A DNA stretch of 64,000 nucleotides from contig NZ_LMRD01000007.1 in assembly GCF_001425575.1 (NCBI RefSeq), positions 496,001 through 560,000 on the forward strand, in the 5' to 3' direction. The position numbers were made by a program, and so were the translations under genes. Positions 57,069 to 64,000 of the stretch are shown piece after piece. The notes below the pieces were generated by a model. It was not told the DNA's origin and ran no database searches. It saw only the letters and a program-made list of their open reading frames with translations. The first letter of the stretch is position 1. The number at the start of each line of letters is the position of its first letter. Source of the stretch: Aurantimonas sp. Leaf443 (GTDB taxonomy: Bacteria > Pseudomonadota > Alphaproteobacteria > Rhizobiales > Rhizobiaceae).

Positions 57069-57746
57069 TCAGCCGTGCAGGTCCAGCGACCAGAGTAGGA
57101 ATGCCGGCAGGGGCGTGAAGAGCCCGACGCCGACGCCGGCCTTCGCCAGCGCACGCCCCGTCCAGTCGTTGCAGCCGAGCAACGCGTTGAACGGGCCCTT
57201 CGCCTCGAAGAACGCGTCGAAGGGTCCATAGCCGGCGCCCGCGATCGCGATGGGCCGCCCTTCGCCGTCGCGCTTGAGCGTCGCCTCCACGAAGCGCAGG
57301 AGGCGCTCGAAACCCGCCTCGTCGAGATCGAGCGCGCGGGCGCCCTCCCCGGCGCTCTCGATCGCTCCGCCGAGCCCGACATGCAGGACGGCGTCGTCGA
57401 GCGTCAGCGCCTTCAGGACGGGGCCGGGCTTCAGGTCGGCCCAGGTCGGCGTCTCCAGATAGAAGCCGCGCCCGCCCCAGCCCAGGACGAGCGCGCCGAC
57501 CTCGGGCCGGTCGATCGCAAGACCCGCCTCCGCCAGGAAGGCGAAGCGCGCCCGCACGGCCTCGTCGACCGGCACCGCGAGGTCGGTATGGATGAGGCTC
57601 GACAGGACGAGGACGCGGTGGCGCGGCTCCTGCGACCCGAGGGCGGCGCCGGCGCGCGGCACGAGCATGCCGAGGACGACGGTGACGGCCGCCAGGAGCA
57701 GGACGGCGAGGAGGCCGAGGCCGAGCCGCCGGGCGAGGCGGCCCAT
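57069..57746 (-). CDS. DUF2459 (TIGR02117) family protein
   Basis: A 225-residue protein with an N-terminal signal or anchor helix (about 8-32). The periplasmic body carries HRVLVLSSLIHTDLAVPVDE, GALVLGWGGRGFYLETPTWA, DDAVLHVGLG and the C-terminal CNDWTGRALAKAGVGVGLFT (Cys, Asn, Trp-Thr). This is the DUF2459 family (urease-region conserved hypothetical), which resembles a permuted papain-like fold with the Cys in CNDWT and a His in SLIHTD. It starts 3 nt after the DUF1737 stop on the same strand, so the two are co-translated. Confidence 0.85.
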   Translation of the reverse strand: MGRLARRLGLGLLAVLLLAAVTVVLGMLVPRAGAALGSQEPRHRVLVLSSLIHTDLAVPVDEAVRARFAFLAEAGLAIDRPEVGALVLGWGGRGFYLETPTWADLKPGPVLKALTLDDAVLHVGLGGAIESAGEGARALDLDEAGFERLLRFVEATLKRDGEGRPIAIAGAGYGPFDAFFEAKGPFNALLGCNDWTGRALAKAGVGVGLFTPLPAFLLWSLDLHG

Positions 57747-57749
57747 CGC

Positions 57750-57956
57750 CTACTGGTCGCCGAGCCGCAGGGCCGGATCGTAGGTCGCGCCCTCCACGGT
57801 CTTCGTCACCGCCTGCCCGCAGCGCATCGTGCCGCTCGCGGCGTCGAAGGCGTAGGTCGGCGAGCCGTGGAGGTCCCAGCCCTTGGAGAGGGCGAGCGAG
57901 ACCTTGTGGCAGAAGGCGCTGTCGTCGGCGCCGGTGAGGAAGCGGTAGAGTTTCAT
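57750..57956 (-). CDS. DUF1737 small protein
   Basis: A 68-residue protein matching DUF1737: [40 protein letters not shown] and [13 protein letters not shown]. Two cysteines (C16 and C46) are conserved in the family. Function unknown. It lies between the CoA-ester lyase gene and the DUF2459 gene on the minus strand. Confidence 0.9.
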   Translation of the reverse strand: MKLYRFLTGADDSAFCHKVSLALSKGWDLHGSPTYAFDAASGTMRCGQAVTKTVEGATYDPALRLGDQ

Positions 57957-58003
57957 GGCGATCGTCCCCTGATCGTTTCGATGCGCGGTGGCCGCCCCGG
58001 CCC

Positions 58004-58909
58004 TCAGCCGGCCTGCGTCCCGCCTTGCTCCAGCGCCGCGAGAAGGCGGGTCGCGCCCTCGAGATGCAGCCGCTCGACCATCCGCCCGTCGAGCGAGACG
58101 ACGCCGCGGCCCTGCGCGTCCGGCTGCGCGAAGGCCGCGACGATCGCGCGGGCCTCAGCGATCTCCGCCGCGCTCGGCGAGAAGGCGGCGTTCGCGGCCT
58201 CGACCTGGGCGGGATGGATCAGCGTCTTGCCGTCGTAGCCCATGCGGCGCCCGGCGGCGCATTCGCGCGCGAAGCCCTCGGCGTCGCGGAAATCGGCGTA
58301 GACGCCGTCGATCGCGAGAAGCCCGTGCGCGCTCGCGGCGAGCTTCACCTGCATCAGCCAGGGCAGCATCTCGGTCCGCTCCGGCCCCGGCCTGATGCCG
58401 GTGGCGAGCGCGATGTCGTTCGGCCCGACGACGAGCGCCTCCAGCCGCAGCGACCGGCCCTGCCGCGCGATGGAGGAGACCTCGAGAAGGCCGAACGGCG
58501 TCTCGATCATCGCCCAGATCGCAAGCGTCCTCGGCGCGTCCGTCTGGTCCAGAGCCTCGGCCGCCTCGCGCAGCGTCTCCGCGCTCTCGACCTTCGGCAG
58601 GAGGATGGCGTCGACGCCGCAGGCGCGGGCGGCCAGGAGGTCCTCGGTGCCCTCGGCGCTCGACAGGGCGTTGATGCGCACGATGCGCAAGGGCCCGCCG
58701 GGCGCGGCGCCAAGGCCCGACAGATGCGTGCGCAGCGCCTCGCGGGCCTTCGCCTTCTCGCCGGGCGCGGCCGAATCCTCGAGATCGAAGATCAGGGCGT
58801 CGGGCCGCAGCGTGCGGGACTTCTCCAGCGCGCGCGCATTGGCGGCCGGAACGAAGAGGGCGGAGCGCAGGAGCCGGGAAGGAGGCGTCATGCCCGCCTT
58901 GTCGCCCAT
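58004..58909 (-). CDS. HpcH/HpaI (CitE-like) CoA-ester lyase
   Basis: A 301-residue TIM-barrel lyase. [40 protein letters not shown] (Mg-binding Glu-Asp), [33 protein letters not shown] (second metal Glu) and [20 protein letters not shown] are the blocks of CitE-like malyl-CoA/citramalyl-CoA lyases. Likely reaction: cleavage of malyl-CoA or citramalyl-CoA. No gamma or alpha citrate-lyase subunit is present, so it is not a citrate lyase. Starts at 58909 or 58891 are both possible. Confidence 0.88.
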   Translation of the reverse strand: MGDKAGMTPPSRLLRSALFVPAANARALEKSRTLRPDALIFDLEDSAAPGEKAKAREALRTHLSGLGAAPGGPLRIVRINALSSAEGTEDLLAARACGVDAILLPKVESAETLREAAEALDQTDAPRTLAIWAMIETPFGLLEVSSIARQGRSLRLEALVVGPNDIALATGIRPGPERTEMLPWLMQVKLAASAHGLLAIDGVYADFRDAEGFARECAAGRRMGYDGKTLIHPAQVEAANAAFSPSAAEIAEARAIVAAFAQPDAQGRGVVSLDGRMVERLHLEGATRLLAALEQGGTQAG

Positions 58910-59023
58910 CGCGGCCCGGCACGCAATCGGCGCCGCGCGGCGGCCGGCGGTTTGCGCGCGGGTCGCGGAATGCTATCGCACGCAGCGGAGCGCACGCCCG
59001 AAGAAGAGCGACGGAGGTTTCCC

Positions 59024-59629
59024 ATGCGAAAGTTCGACCGGCTGACCGGCATCGCCGCCCCCATGCCCATCGTCAACATCGACACGGACATGATCATCCC
59101 GAAGGACTACCTGAAGACGATCGAGCGCACCGGCCTCGGCAAGGGCCTCTTCGCCGAGCTGCGCTATCGCGAGGACGGCACGCCGAACCCCGACTTCGTC
59201 CTCAACCGCCCCTCCTACAAGGGCGCCGAGATCCTCGTCGCCGGCGACAATTTCGGCTGCGGCTCGAGCCGCGAGCACGCGCCCTGGGCGCTTCTCGACT
59301 TCGGCATCCGCTGTGTGATCTCCACGAGCTTCGCCGACATCTTCTACAACAACTGCTTCAAGAACGGCATCCTGCCGGTGCGCGTCACGCCCGAGCAGCT
59401 GGAGCTCCTGATGGACGACGCCAGCCGCGGCTCGAACGCGCGCCTGACCGTCGACCTGGAGAGCCAGACCATCTCCGGCCCCGACGGCGGCTCGATCTCC
59501 TTCGACATCGACCCGTTCCGCAAGCACTGCCTCATCAACGGTCTCGACGACATCGGCCTGACCCTGGAGAAGGGCGCCGCCATCGACGCCTTCGAGGCCC
59601 GCAGCGCCGAAAGCCGTCCCTGGGCCTGA
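59024..59629 (+). CDS. leuD: 3-isopropylmalate dehydratase small subunit
   Basis: A 201-residue swivel-domain subunit that pairs with LeuC to isomerise 2- to 3-isopropylmalate in leucine synthesis. [40 protein letters not shown] (substrate-binding GSSREH loop) and [20 protein letters not shown] are diagnostic. The ATG at 59024 has ACGGAGG 6 nt upstream. The next leucine gene, leuB, begins at 63903. Confidence 0.97.
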   Translation: MRKFDRLTGIAAPMPIVNIDTDMIIPKDYLKTIERTGLGKGLFAELRYREDGTPNPDFVLNRPSYKGAEILVAGDNFGCGSSREHAPWALLDFGIRCVISTSFADIFYNNCFKNGILPVRVTPEQLELLMDDASRGSNARLTVDLESQTISGPDGGSISFDIDPFRKHCLINGLDDIGLTLEKGAAIDAFEARSAESRPWA

Positions 59630-59641
59630 GAGCGTCGACGG

Positions 59642-59672
59642 GCCGGCGGAACGAGGCAGCCCGCCGGCTTTC
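59642..59672 (+). terminator. Hairpin after leuD
   Basis: GCCGGCGG (59642-59649) pairs with CCGCCGGC (59661-59668) across an 11-nt loop, 12 nt past the stop; TTTCCGTT follows. Confidence 0.6.
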
Positions 59673-59750
59673 CGTTGCGCCGCCGCGTTCCATATCGCGG
59701 CGGGCCGGGGGATGTCCTCCGGCGAGCGATCCATCGACGGAGAACAGTCC

Positions 59751-60134
59751 ATGACCCCACGCAGCCTCGTGTCCACCGGCTCGCCCTTCGAGAAGGAAGC
59801 CGGCTATTCGCGCGCCGTCGTGCAGGGCGACTGGTGCTTCGTCGCCGGCACGACGGGCTACGACTACGCCGCGATGGCCATGCCCGAGAGCGTGAGCGAG
59901 CAGACCGAGAATGCGCTGCGCACCATCGAGAAGGCGCTGCACGAGGGCGGGTTCACGATCGCGGACGTCGTTCGCGCCACCTATATCATCACCGATCCCG
60001 CCTTCATGCCCGAGGTCTTCGCGGTCACCGGCCGCTGGTTCGCCGACATCCGCCCGGCCGCGACAATGCTGGTGGCGGGCCTCGTGCGGCCGGAGATGAA
60101 GGTCGAGATCGAGATCACCGCCTATCGCGGCTGA
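59751..60134 (+). CDS. RidA family (YjgF/YER057c/UK114) protein
   Basis: A 127-residue trimer-forming protein. LVSTGSPFEKEAGYSRAVVQ, FVAGTTGYDYAAMAMPESVS and the C-terminal RPAATMLVAGLVRPEMKVEI (with the substrate-binding Arg-Pro and Glu) place it in a RidA subgroup. Family role: hydrolysis of reactive enamine/imine intermediates, though many subgroups lack that activity. The ATG at 59751 has GGAG 10 nt upstream and begins the conserved region; a longer in-frame start at 59712 is less likely. Confidence 0.88.
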   Translation: MTPRSLVSTGSPFEKEAGYSRAVVQGDWCFVAGTTGYDYAAMAMPESVSEQTENALRTIEKALHEGGFTIADVVRATYIITDPAFMPEVFAVTGRWFADIRPAATMLVAGLVRPEMKVEIEITAYRG

Positions 60135-60257
60135 GGCTACGGCCCGGCGGCGCCATGTCGCGCCGTCCGGCCTTTGGTCGCAGGAGCCGCCGCCTTGCGG
60201 GCGGCACCCGTTCGATTATGCTGGAATCATTCCAGTTCGCACGGGAGAGCGACCGCG

Positions 60258-60455
60258 ATGTGTCACGTCTTTTCCGGGATTCCGAGCGCGGCCTACGAGG
60301 GGGAGACGCGTTCGGTCCGCCTGTCCGGCCATTCGACCTCGATCCGGCTGGAGGCCGCGTTCTGGCGCACGCTGGAGGAACTGGCGCTGGACCAGGGCCT
60401 GTCGCTGGCCAAGTTCCTGACCGTGCTGCACGACGAGGTGCTGGAGCTGAAGCGA
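60258..60455 (+). pseudogene. Truncated ribbon-helix-helix (RHH_4) gene
   Basis: The frame from ATG 60258 encodes an RHH_4-type domain: RSVRLSGHSTSIRLEAAFWR and LEELALDQGLSLAKFLTVLH then DEVLELK. It stops matching at about residue 65, where the last family helix (the LLR-containing C-terminal helix) should follow. Instead the same frame continues as low-complexity Arg/Pro sequence to a stop at 60650 while the next bases encode the tail of a GMC oxidoreductase in another frame. The DNA-binding strand and first helices survive, but the domain is incomplete. The promoter region contains AATTCGC-like AT-rich sequence (60208-60240). A deletion junction is inferred near 60450-60456. Confidence 0.75.
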
Positions 60456-60636
60456 GCGCCCCGAGGACGGCGTCGTCAACCGCTTCGGCCAGGCGCACGA
60501 CGTCAAGAACCTCTTCGTGTCGGACGGCTCGCAGTTCACCACGGGCGCGGCCGAGAATCCGACGCTGACCATCGTGGCGCTCGCGCTGCGCCAGGCCGAC
60601 CACATCGCCGGCCGCATGGCCAAGGGCGACATCTGA
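60456..60636 (+). pseudogene. C-terminal remnant of a GMC oxidoreductase
   Basis: In the frame with the stop at 60634-60636, the last about 57 codons read NRFGQAHDVKNLFVSDGSQF, then TTGAAENPTLTIVALALRQA and DHIAGRMAKGDI. This is the conserved GMC_oxred_C end (the AENPTLT segment holds the catalytic Asn). No start codon, FAD motif or N-terminal domain is present. It differs from the intact GMC gene at 35.9 kb ([16 protein letters not shown] there), so it is a remnant of a second, lost GMC gene. Confidence 0.8.
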
Positions 60637-60698
60637 ACAGGGTGGCTTGAAGGGCGGGCCCGGCGGCCCGCCGCCCGGCCTCTGGAGGTCACGAAACG

Positions 60699-60732
60699 CG
60701 AAAGGCCCGGATCCTGCGATCCGGGCCTTTCG
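60699..60732. terminator. 15-bp perfect hairpin, bidirectional terminator
   Basis: CGAAAGGCCCGGATC (60699-60713) and GATCCGGGCCTTTCG (60718-60732) with a CTGC loop. It sits between the decayed RHH/GMC locus and the end of the minus-strand chemoreceptor, and could act on both strands. Confidence 0.75.
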
Positions 60733-60762
60733 CCATTCCAGGGTCGGTCGCCGCGCGACGGC

Positions 60763-62443
60763 CTATCCGCTCATCTTCTCGAAGCCGGCGTCGAGATCGA
60801 GGTCGAAGCCGCCGGACGATGCGGACGGGCGGCCGGAGGCGAAGCTGCTCTCGACGCGGGCCTGCAGGCCCTTCACGCCGGCGGCGGGCTGCGCGGGCGT
60901 GGCGCGCGAGGGGCGCGACGGGGCGGAGGCGACGGCAGGCGCCGCGGCCGAGGCGGCGGGGCGAGGCGCTGCGAGCGCCGCGCTCGATGCGGCTTCCTCC
61001 GCCGTGCCGAGCTTGAAGAAGCTCGTGCGCTCGGACATCTGCGAGGCTTCGCCGGAGAGCTGCTCGGCGGTGGAGGACATCTGCGTCGCCGCCCCCGCAT
61101 TGGCCTGCGTCACCTGATCGAGACGCTGGATCGCCTGGTTGATCTGGTCGGCGCCGATATTCTGCTCGCGGCAGGCGGCCGAGATCTCGGAGATGAGCTC
61201 GGCCGTGCGCTGGATGTCCGGCACGAGGGCCGAGCGCCGCCTGACTGCGCTCCGCGAGCTTGCGCACTTCGGACGCCACCACCGCGAAGCCCTTGCCATG
61301 CGTGCCCGCGCGCGCCGCCTCGATGGCCGCGTTCAGCGCCAGAAGGTCGGTCTGGCGGGCGATTTCCTGCACGACGCGGATCTTGTCGGCGATGGTGCGC
61401 ATCGCCTCCAGCGACTGCATGACGGCCGCCGACGACTTCTCGGCATTGTGGCTCGCCTGGCTTGCGATCTTCTCGGTCTGCGTGGCGTTGTCGGCGTTCT
61501 GGCGGATGTTGGCGGCCATCTCCTCCATGGCGGAGGAGGCCTGCTCGGACGCGGCCGCCTGCTCGGACGAGCCGTGGCTGAGCTGGGCGGCCGTGGCGAA
61601 GGACCGGCTGGAGCCGCTCGCCACCTGATGGGACGAGACGCGCACGGCCCCGACGACCGAGCGCAGCTTGTCGGTCATGGCGTTCATCGTGTGCAGCAGC
61701 GTTCCGATCTCGTCCTTGGCATAGACCGTGATCGGCTCGGCGATGTCGCCCTCGCCGATCTTCTTCATGTTGAACTGGACGAAGTCCAGCGCCTGGACGA
61801 GACGGACGGCGACGCGGCGCGAGACGATCGTGCCGAAGACGAGGGCCACGAGGCACACGCCCGCCATCACCCAGAAATAGGTTTCCGAGAGCGCCTTGGT
61901 CTGATCGACGAAGGCCGTCTCGGTCGCGTCGCTCGCCTCGACGCCGGCCGAAAGGAGATCGACCATGCGGGACATGCCGGGCGCCATTTCGGAGCGCGAC
62001 ACCGCGGCGGCCTTGGCGGCGGCGTCGGGCGAGGCGCCGCTGCGGGCCTCCCGCAGGAACGCGATGGCGCGGCCGGCGGCGGCCGAATAGTCGGCCAGCT
62101 CCTTCGACAGCCCGGCGATCGCCGTGCGCTCGGCCGGAGCGAGCCGCGCCTCGACCTCCGACAGGAGATCGCTCGCCTTCTTGGCGCGCGCGGCGGCCGT
62201 TTCGGCCAGATCGTCGAACACGGCCTGGTCCTCGATGATGTCGAGCGTGTTCACGAGGCGCCCGACGTCGGAAATGTAGGCGCGCACCATCCGCATGTCG
62301 TGGCTGTCGCGCACGGGTCCCGCCTCGAAGGCCAGCATCGAGCGGCTGCTGGCGTCGAGCGCATAGAGTCCCGCCCCGGCGGTGAGCGCGGTCAGCACGA
62401 TGAGGAAGGCGAAGCTGGCGAAGAGTTTGAGTTTGATCGTCAT
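60763..62443 (-). pseudogene. Methyl-accepting chemotaxis protein disrupted by an internal deletion
   Basis: N-terminal signal TM (about 7-29), a periplasmic four-helix-like sensor, a second TM (about 188-208), HAMP ([20 protein letters not shown]) and the first part of the signalling domain are in one frame. This includes the hairpin tip [20 protein letters not shown] and [15 protein letters not shown]. Immediately after that the frame is lost. The expected continuation, [20 protein letters not shown] and [20 protein letters not shown], is intact but in another frame, running to the stop at 60763-60765. Family alignment from memory suggests about 26 residues between RSQ and VPDI; only 16 nt remain (61223-61241 region). 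A loss of about 62 bp is inferred, and the gene should not make a full receptor. Confidence 0.82.
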
Positions 62444-62679
62444 CGGTTTCGGAGACCCGCCCTGACATTTCGCGAATTGGAACGTGGCGCGATATTAGGA
62501 AGGCTGCATGAAGGATCGCTTAAATGGGCGTCCCGCGAAGGTGAGGGCATGACCGGGCGGCGCCTTCCCTTGTGCGCTGCCGCAGGGGCGGGTGTCGTCC
62601 GCGGGCGAGGACGGGCGGCCGGCGCGGTGGCCCGGCGCGGTGGCCCGGCGGGTCGCCAAGACGCAGGGCCGGCCTTACC

Positions 62680-63582
62680 TCAGGCGGCGTTCTCGCGCGC
62701 TTTGGGCAGATCGCGCAGCTGGCGGGCGATCTCGCCCCAGGCGCGCGCCTCGGCGGGCCTGGCCTCGGGCTTGCGGGCGGCCAGAAGATCGAAGGCGCGA
62801 AGGGTCACCTGCTGCTCGAGCGTGCGGGCGTCCTTGGCGAGACAGTAGACCATCACATGCACCTGCATCTTGCCGATCTCGCTGGTGCCGAAGGTCACTT
62901 CCGCGCCGGGCCCCGCGATCTCGGCGCCGACCTTGGCCGAGGCGAGGCGGTGGAAGCGGCTGGCGCGATCGAGATCGGGCCGGACGGCCTCCCCTGCGGC
63001 GCGTTCGATCGCCTCCACCGCCTGGCGCGGGTTCACGGGATGCTCGAAGGTGATGCAGAAGCGGTGCGGCGCGAACTGGCGCGGCTGCGCCTCGACGCGA
63101 ACCTGCGAGGTCAGGAGCACGGCGTTCGGCAGCGTGACGATGCGCCCGGTGCCGCCATGGCCGAGATGCAGCGGCGGAAGCTCCATGATCTTGGTGGAGA
63201 ACAGGCCGTGGTCGATGACCTCGCCATGGATGCCGTTCATCTCGATGCGGTCGCCAACCTTGAAGAGCTGGCCGCCGAAGCGCAGCGCCGCGCCCGCCAT
63301 GCACATCAGGAGTTCCTTCGTCGCCACGACCAGCGCCACCATCACCGCGGCGAGCGAGAAGACGAGGTTCTGGATCTCGCTCATCCAGATGCCGAGAAGC
63401 GAGAAGGCAAGGATCGAGTTCAGCACCGCTCGCGAGGTGAAGCGCCGCCGCCGCGCCGTCACCGCATCCGTGCCGCGCGACAGGAGGAGATCGAGCGCGA
63501 AGCGCAGGACGATGACGCCGGCCGCGATCGTCAGCGACAGCGTGAGATGGTCGGCGATGCGCGAGGGAATGAAGAAGGTCAT
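62680..63582 (-). CDS. Mechanosensitive (MscS-like) ion channel family protein
   Basis: A 300-residue protein with three to four TMs (about 10-30, 48-70, 75-95). The last ends in the pore-lining Gly/Ala-rich MCMAGAALRFGGQLFKVGDR. The beta domain follows with EMNGIHGEVIDHGLFSTKIM and GRIVTLPNAVLLTSQVRVE, the MscS signature (VGDxI...G.V...LPN). It releases solutes on hypo-osmotic shock by family inference. An ATG at 63582 is used; an in-frame TTG at 63603 is the alternative. It lies between the decayed chemoreceptor and leuB. Confidence 0.88.
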   Translation of the reverse strand: MTFFIPSRIADHLTLSLTIAAGVIVLRFALDLLLSRGTDAVTARRRRFTSRAVLNSILAFSLLGIWMSEIQNLVFSLAAVMVALVVATKELLMCMAGAALRFGGQLFKVGDRIEMNGIHGEVIDHGLFSTKIMELPPLHLGHGGTGRIVTLPNAVLLTSQVRVEAQPRQFAPHRFCITFEHPVNPRQAVEAIERAAGEAVRPDLDRASRFHRLASAKVGAEIAGPGAEVTFGTSEIGKMQVHVMVYCLAKDARTLEQQVTLRAFDLLAARKPEARPAEARAWGEIARQLRDLPKARENAA

Positions 63583-63902
63583 GGAGATCGGATCGGTTTG
63601 CAACGCCTTCGCCGCGCCGGTCCGGAGGAGGAGCGGCGGGTTCGGACGCCTCGTCGGCGGAACAATCGTAGGCCTCCCTTATGGCTGATGAAGCGTTAAC
63701 CCGCCGTTGACACATTGAGACGATTTCGGGGCAATTCGGCGCGCCTTTCGTGGCCGCCGGGGCGCGGGCCCGGGGCCCGTCCGGGAAACGGTTGCGGCCT
63801 CTGCGCAAACGCGTAAACAGCGGAGCCGAACCCTTCGGGCATGCGGGCATGCGCCCCGTGCCGGCGCCCTTCGCGGGCGCGACCTCCGAAAAAGGATCGG
63901 CC
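63583..63902. other. Divergent intergenic region before leuB (320 bp)
   Basis: Holds the promoters of the minus-strand MscS-like gene and of leuB. A moderately AT-rich stretch TTAACCCGCCGTTGACACATTG (63696 onward) contains a TTGACA-type -35 hexamer. Two GCATGC palindromes near 63839-63853 are too short to interpret. No leader peptide or riboswitch could be supported. Confidence 0.45.
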
Positions 63903-64000
63903 ATGGCGACGCGCTCCCTCCTCCTCCTTCCCGGCGACGGCATCGGCCCCGAGGCCATGGCCGAGGTGGACAAGCTGATCGCCCTCCTCAACGAGAGGCG
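63903..64000 (+). CDS. leuB: 3-isopropylmalate dehydrogenase, 5' end only
   Basis: The window ends 98 nt into the gene. The visible N-terminus, MATRSLLLLPGDGIGPEAMA followed by EVDKLIALLNER, is the LeuB start with the NAD-site-adjacent PGDGIGPE motif. AAAAAGGA lies 6-12 nt upstream of the ATG. The product oxidatively decarboxylates 3-isopropylmalate. It pairs functionally with leuD 4.3 kb upstream. Confidence 0.9.
   Translation, partial: MATRSLLLLPGDGIGPEAMAEVDKLIALLNER

Noticed and set aside
58004-58909. Citrate lyase locus
   Set aside because: Only the CitE-like subunit family is present; no CitD or CitF, so a stand-alone CoA-ester lyase is more likely.

Overview
The window is a high-GC chromosomal segment of an alphaproteobacterium, most likely of the order Hyphomicrobiales (Rhizobiales). 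The evidence is the hemC-hemD-Mic60-like-hemY cluster, the tsaD-gpsA-YciI-EVE run, a DUF1127 microprotein, an imuA-imuB-dnaE2 mutagenesis cassette behind a GAAC-N7-GAAC (alphaproteobacterial LexA) box, and the alphaproteobacterial style of many small proteins. Genus is not determinable by eye; the overall gene style would fit an Aurantimonadaceae-like lineage, but that is a guess. There is no phage, integrase, transposase, CRISPR array or plasmid machinery. This is mostly core chromosome with small accessory insertions and some gene decay.

Layout. 1-2.3 kb: start of a soluble transhydrogenase (sthA), a small membrane protein, an orphan BrnA-like antitoxin and a GST. 2.3-7.3 kb: LysE exporter, then argG flanked on both sides by Fic-domain genes, each with inverted repeats in its upstream region. 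7.3-16 kb: Tat-exported PhoD phosphatase, L-lactate permease, a group-1 luciferase-like oxidoreductase, an unusual membrane serine-hydrolase-like protein coupled to an isoprenylcysteine-methyltransferase-like protein, and a MarR/MFS drug-efflux unit. 16-25 kb: M3 peptidase (Dcp type), typA, aqpZ, serine-glyoxylate-type aminotransferase, PH-domain protein, GNAT, ppa, and a DUF1127 microprotein preceded by a cluster of palindromes. 25-30 kb: DUF167/YggT pair, tRNA-Ala(CGC), MFS exporter, and a TerB-GATase-HAD operon.

30-41.6 kb: the heme/inner-membrane cluster hemC-hemD-Mic60-like-hemY on the minus strand. It is separated from plus-strand tsaD-gpsA-YciI-EVE by a GMC oxidoreductase and its small subunit. 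41.6-48.1 kb: degenerate intergenic repeat, LexA box and imuA-imuB-dnaE2 (SOS mutasome). 48.3-54.4 kb: a five-gene caa3-type cytochrome oxidase operon (subunit II with a fused cytochrome c domain, a fused subunit I+III, a small membrane protein, CtaG and a triheme cytochrome c). 54.5-64 kb: zincin-like metallopeptidase, SLC13-type permease, DUF2459/DUF1737, CoA-ester lyase, leuD, RidA, two decayed loci and an MscS channel, ending in the first codons of leuB. The decayed loci are a ribbon-helix-helix gene joined to the tail of a lost GMC oxidoreductase, and a chemoreceptor with an internal frameshifting deletion.

The most interesting items are the paired Fic genes with palindromic candidate operators around argG, the two decay scars near 60-61 kb, the SOS cassette with a 158-nt imuA/imuB overlap, the DUF167 gene that appears to start at CTG, and the palindrome cluster ahead of the DUF1127 gene. 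No convincing wholly new multi-gene system is visible; the hydrolase/ICMT-like pair and the Fic-argG-Fic block are the best candidates for undescribed biology.
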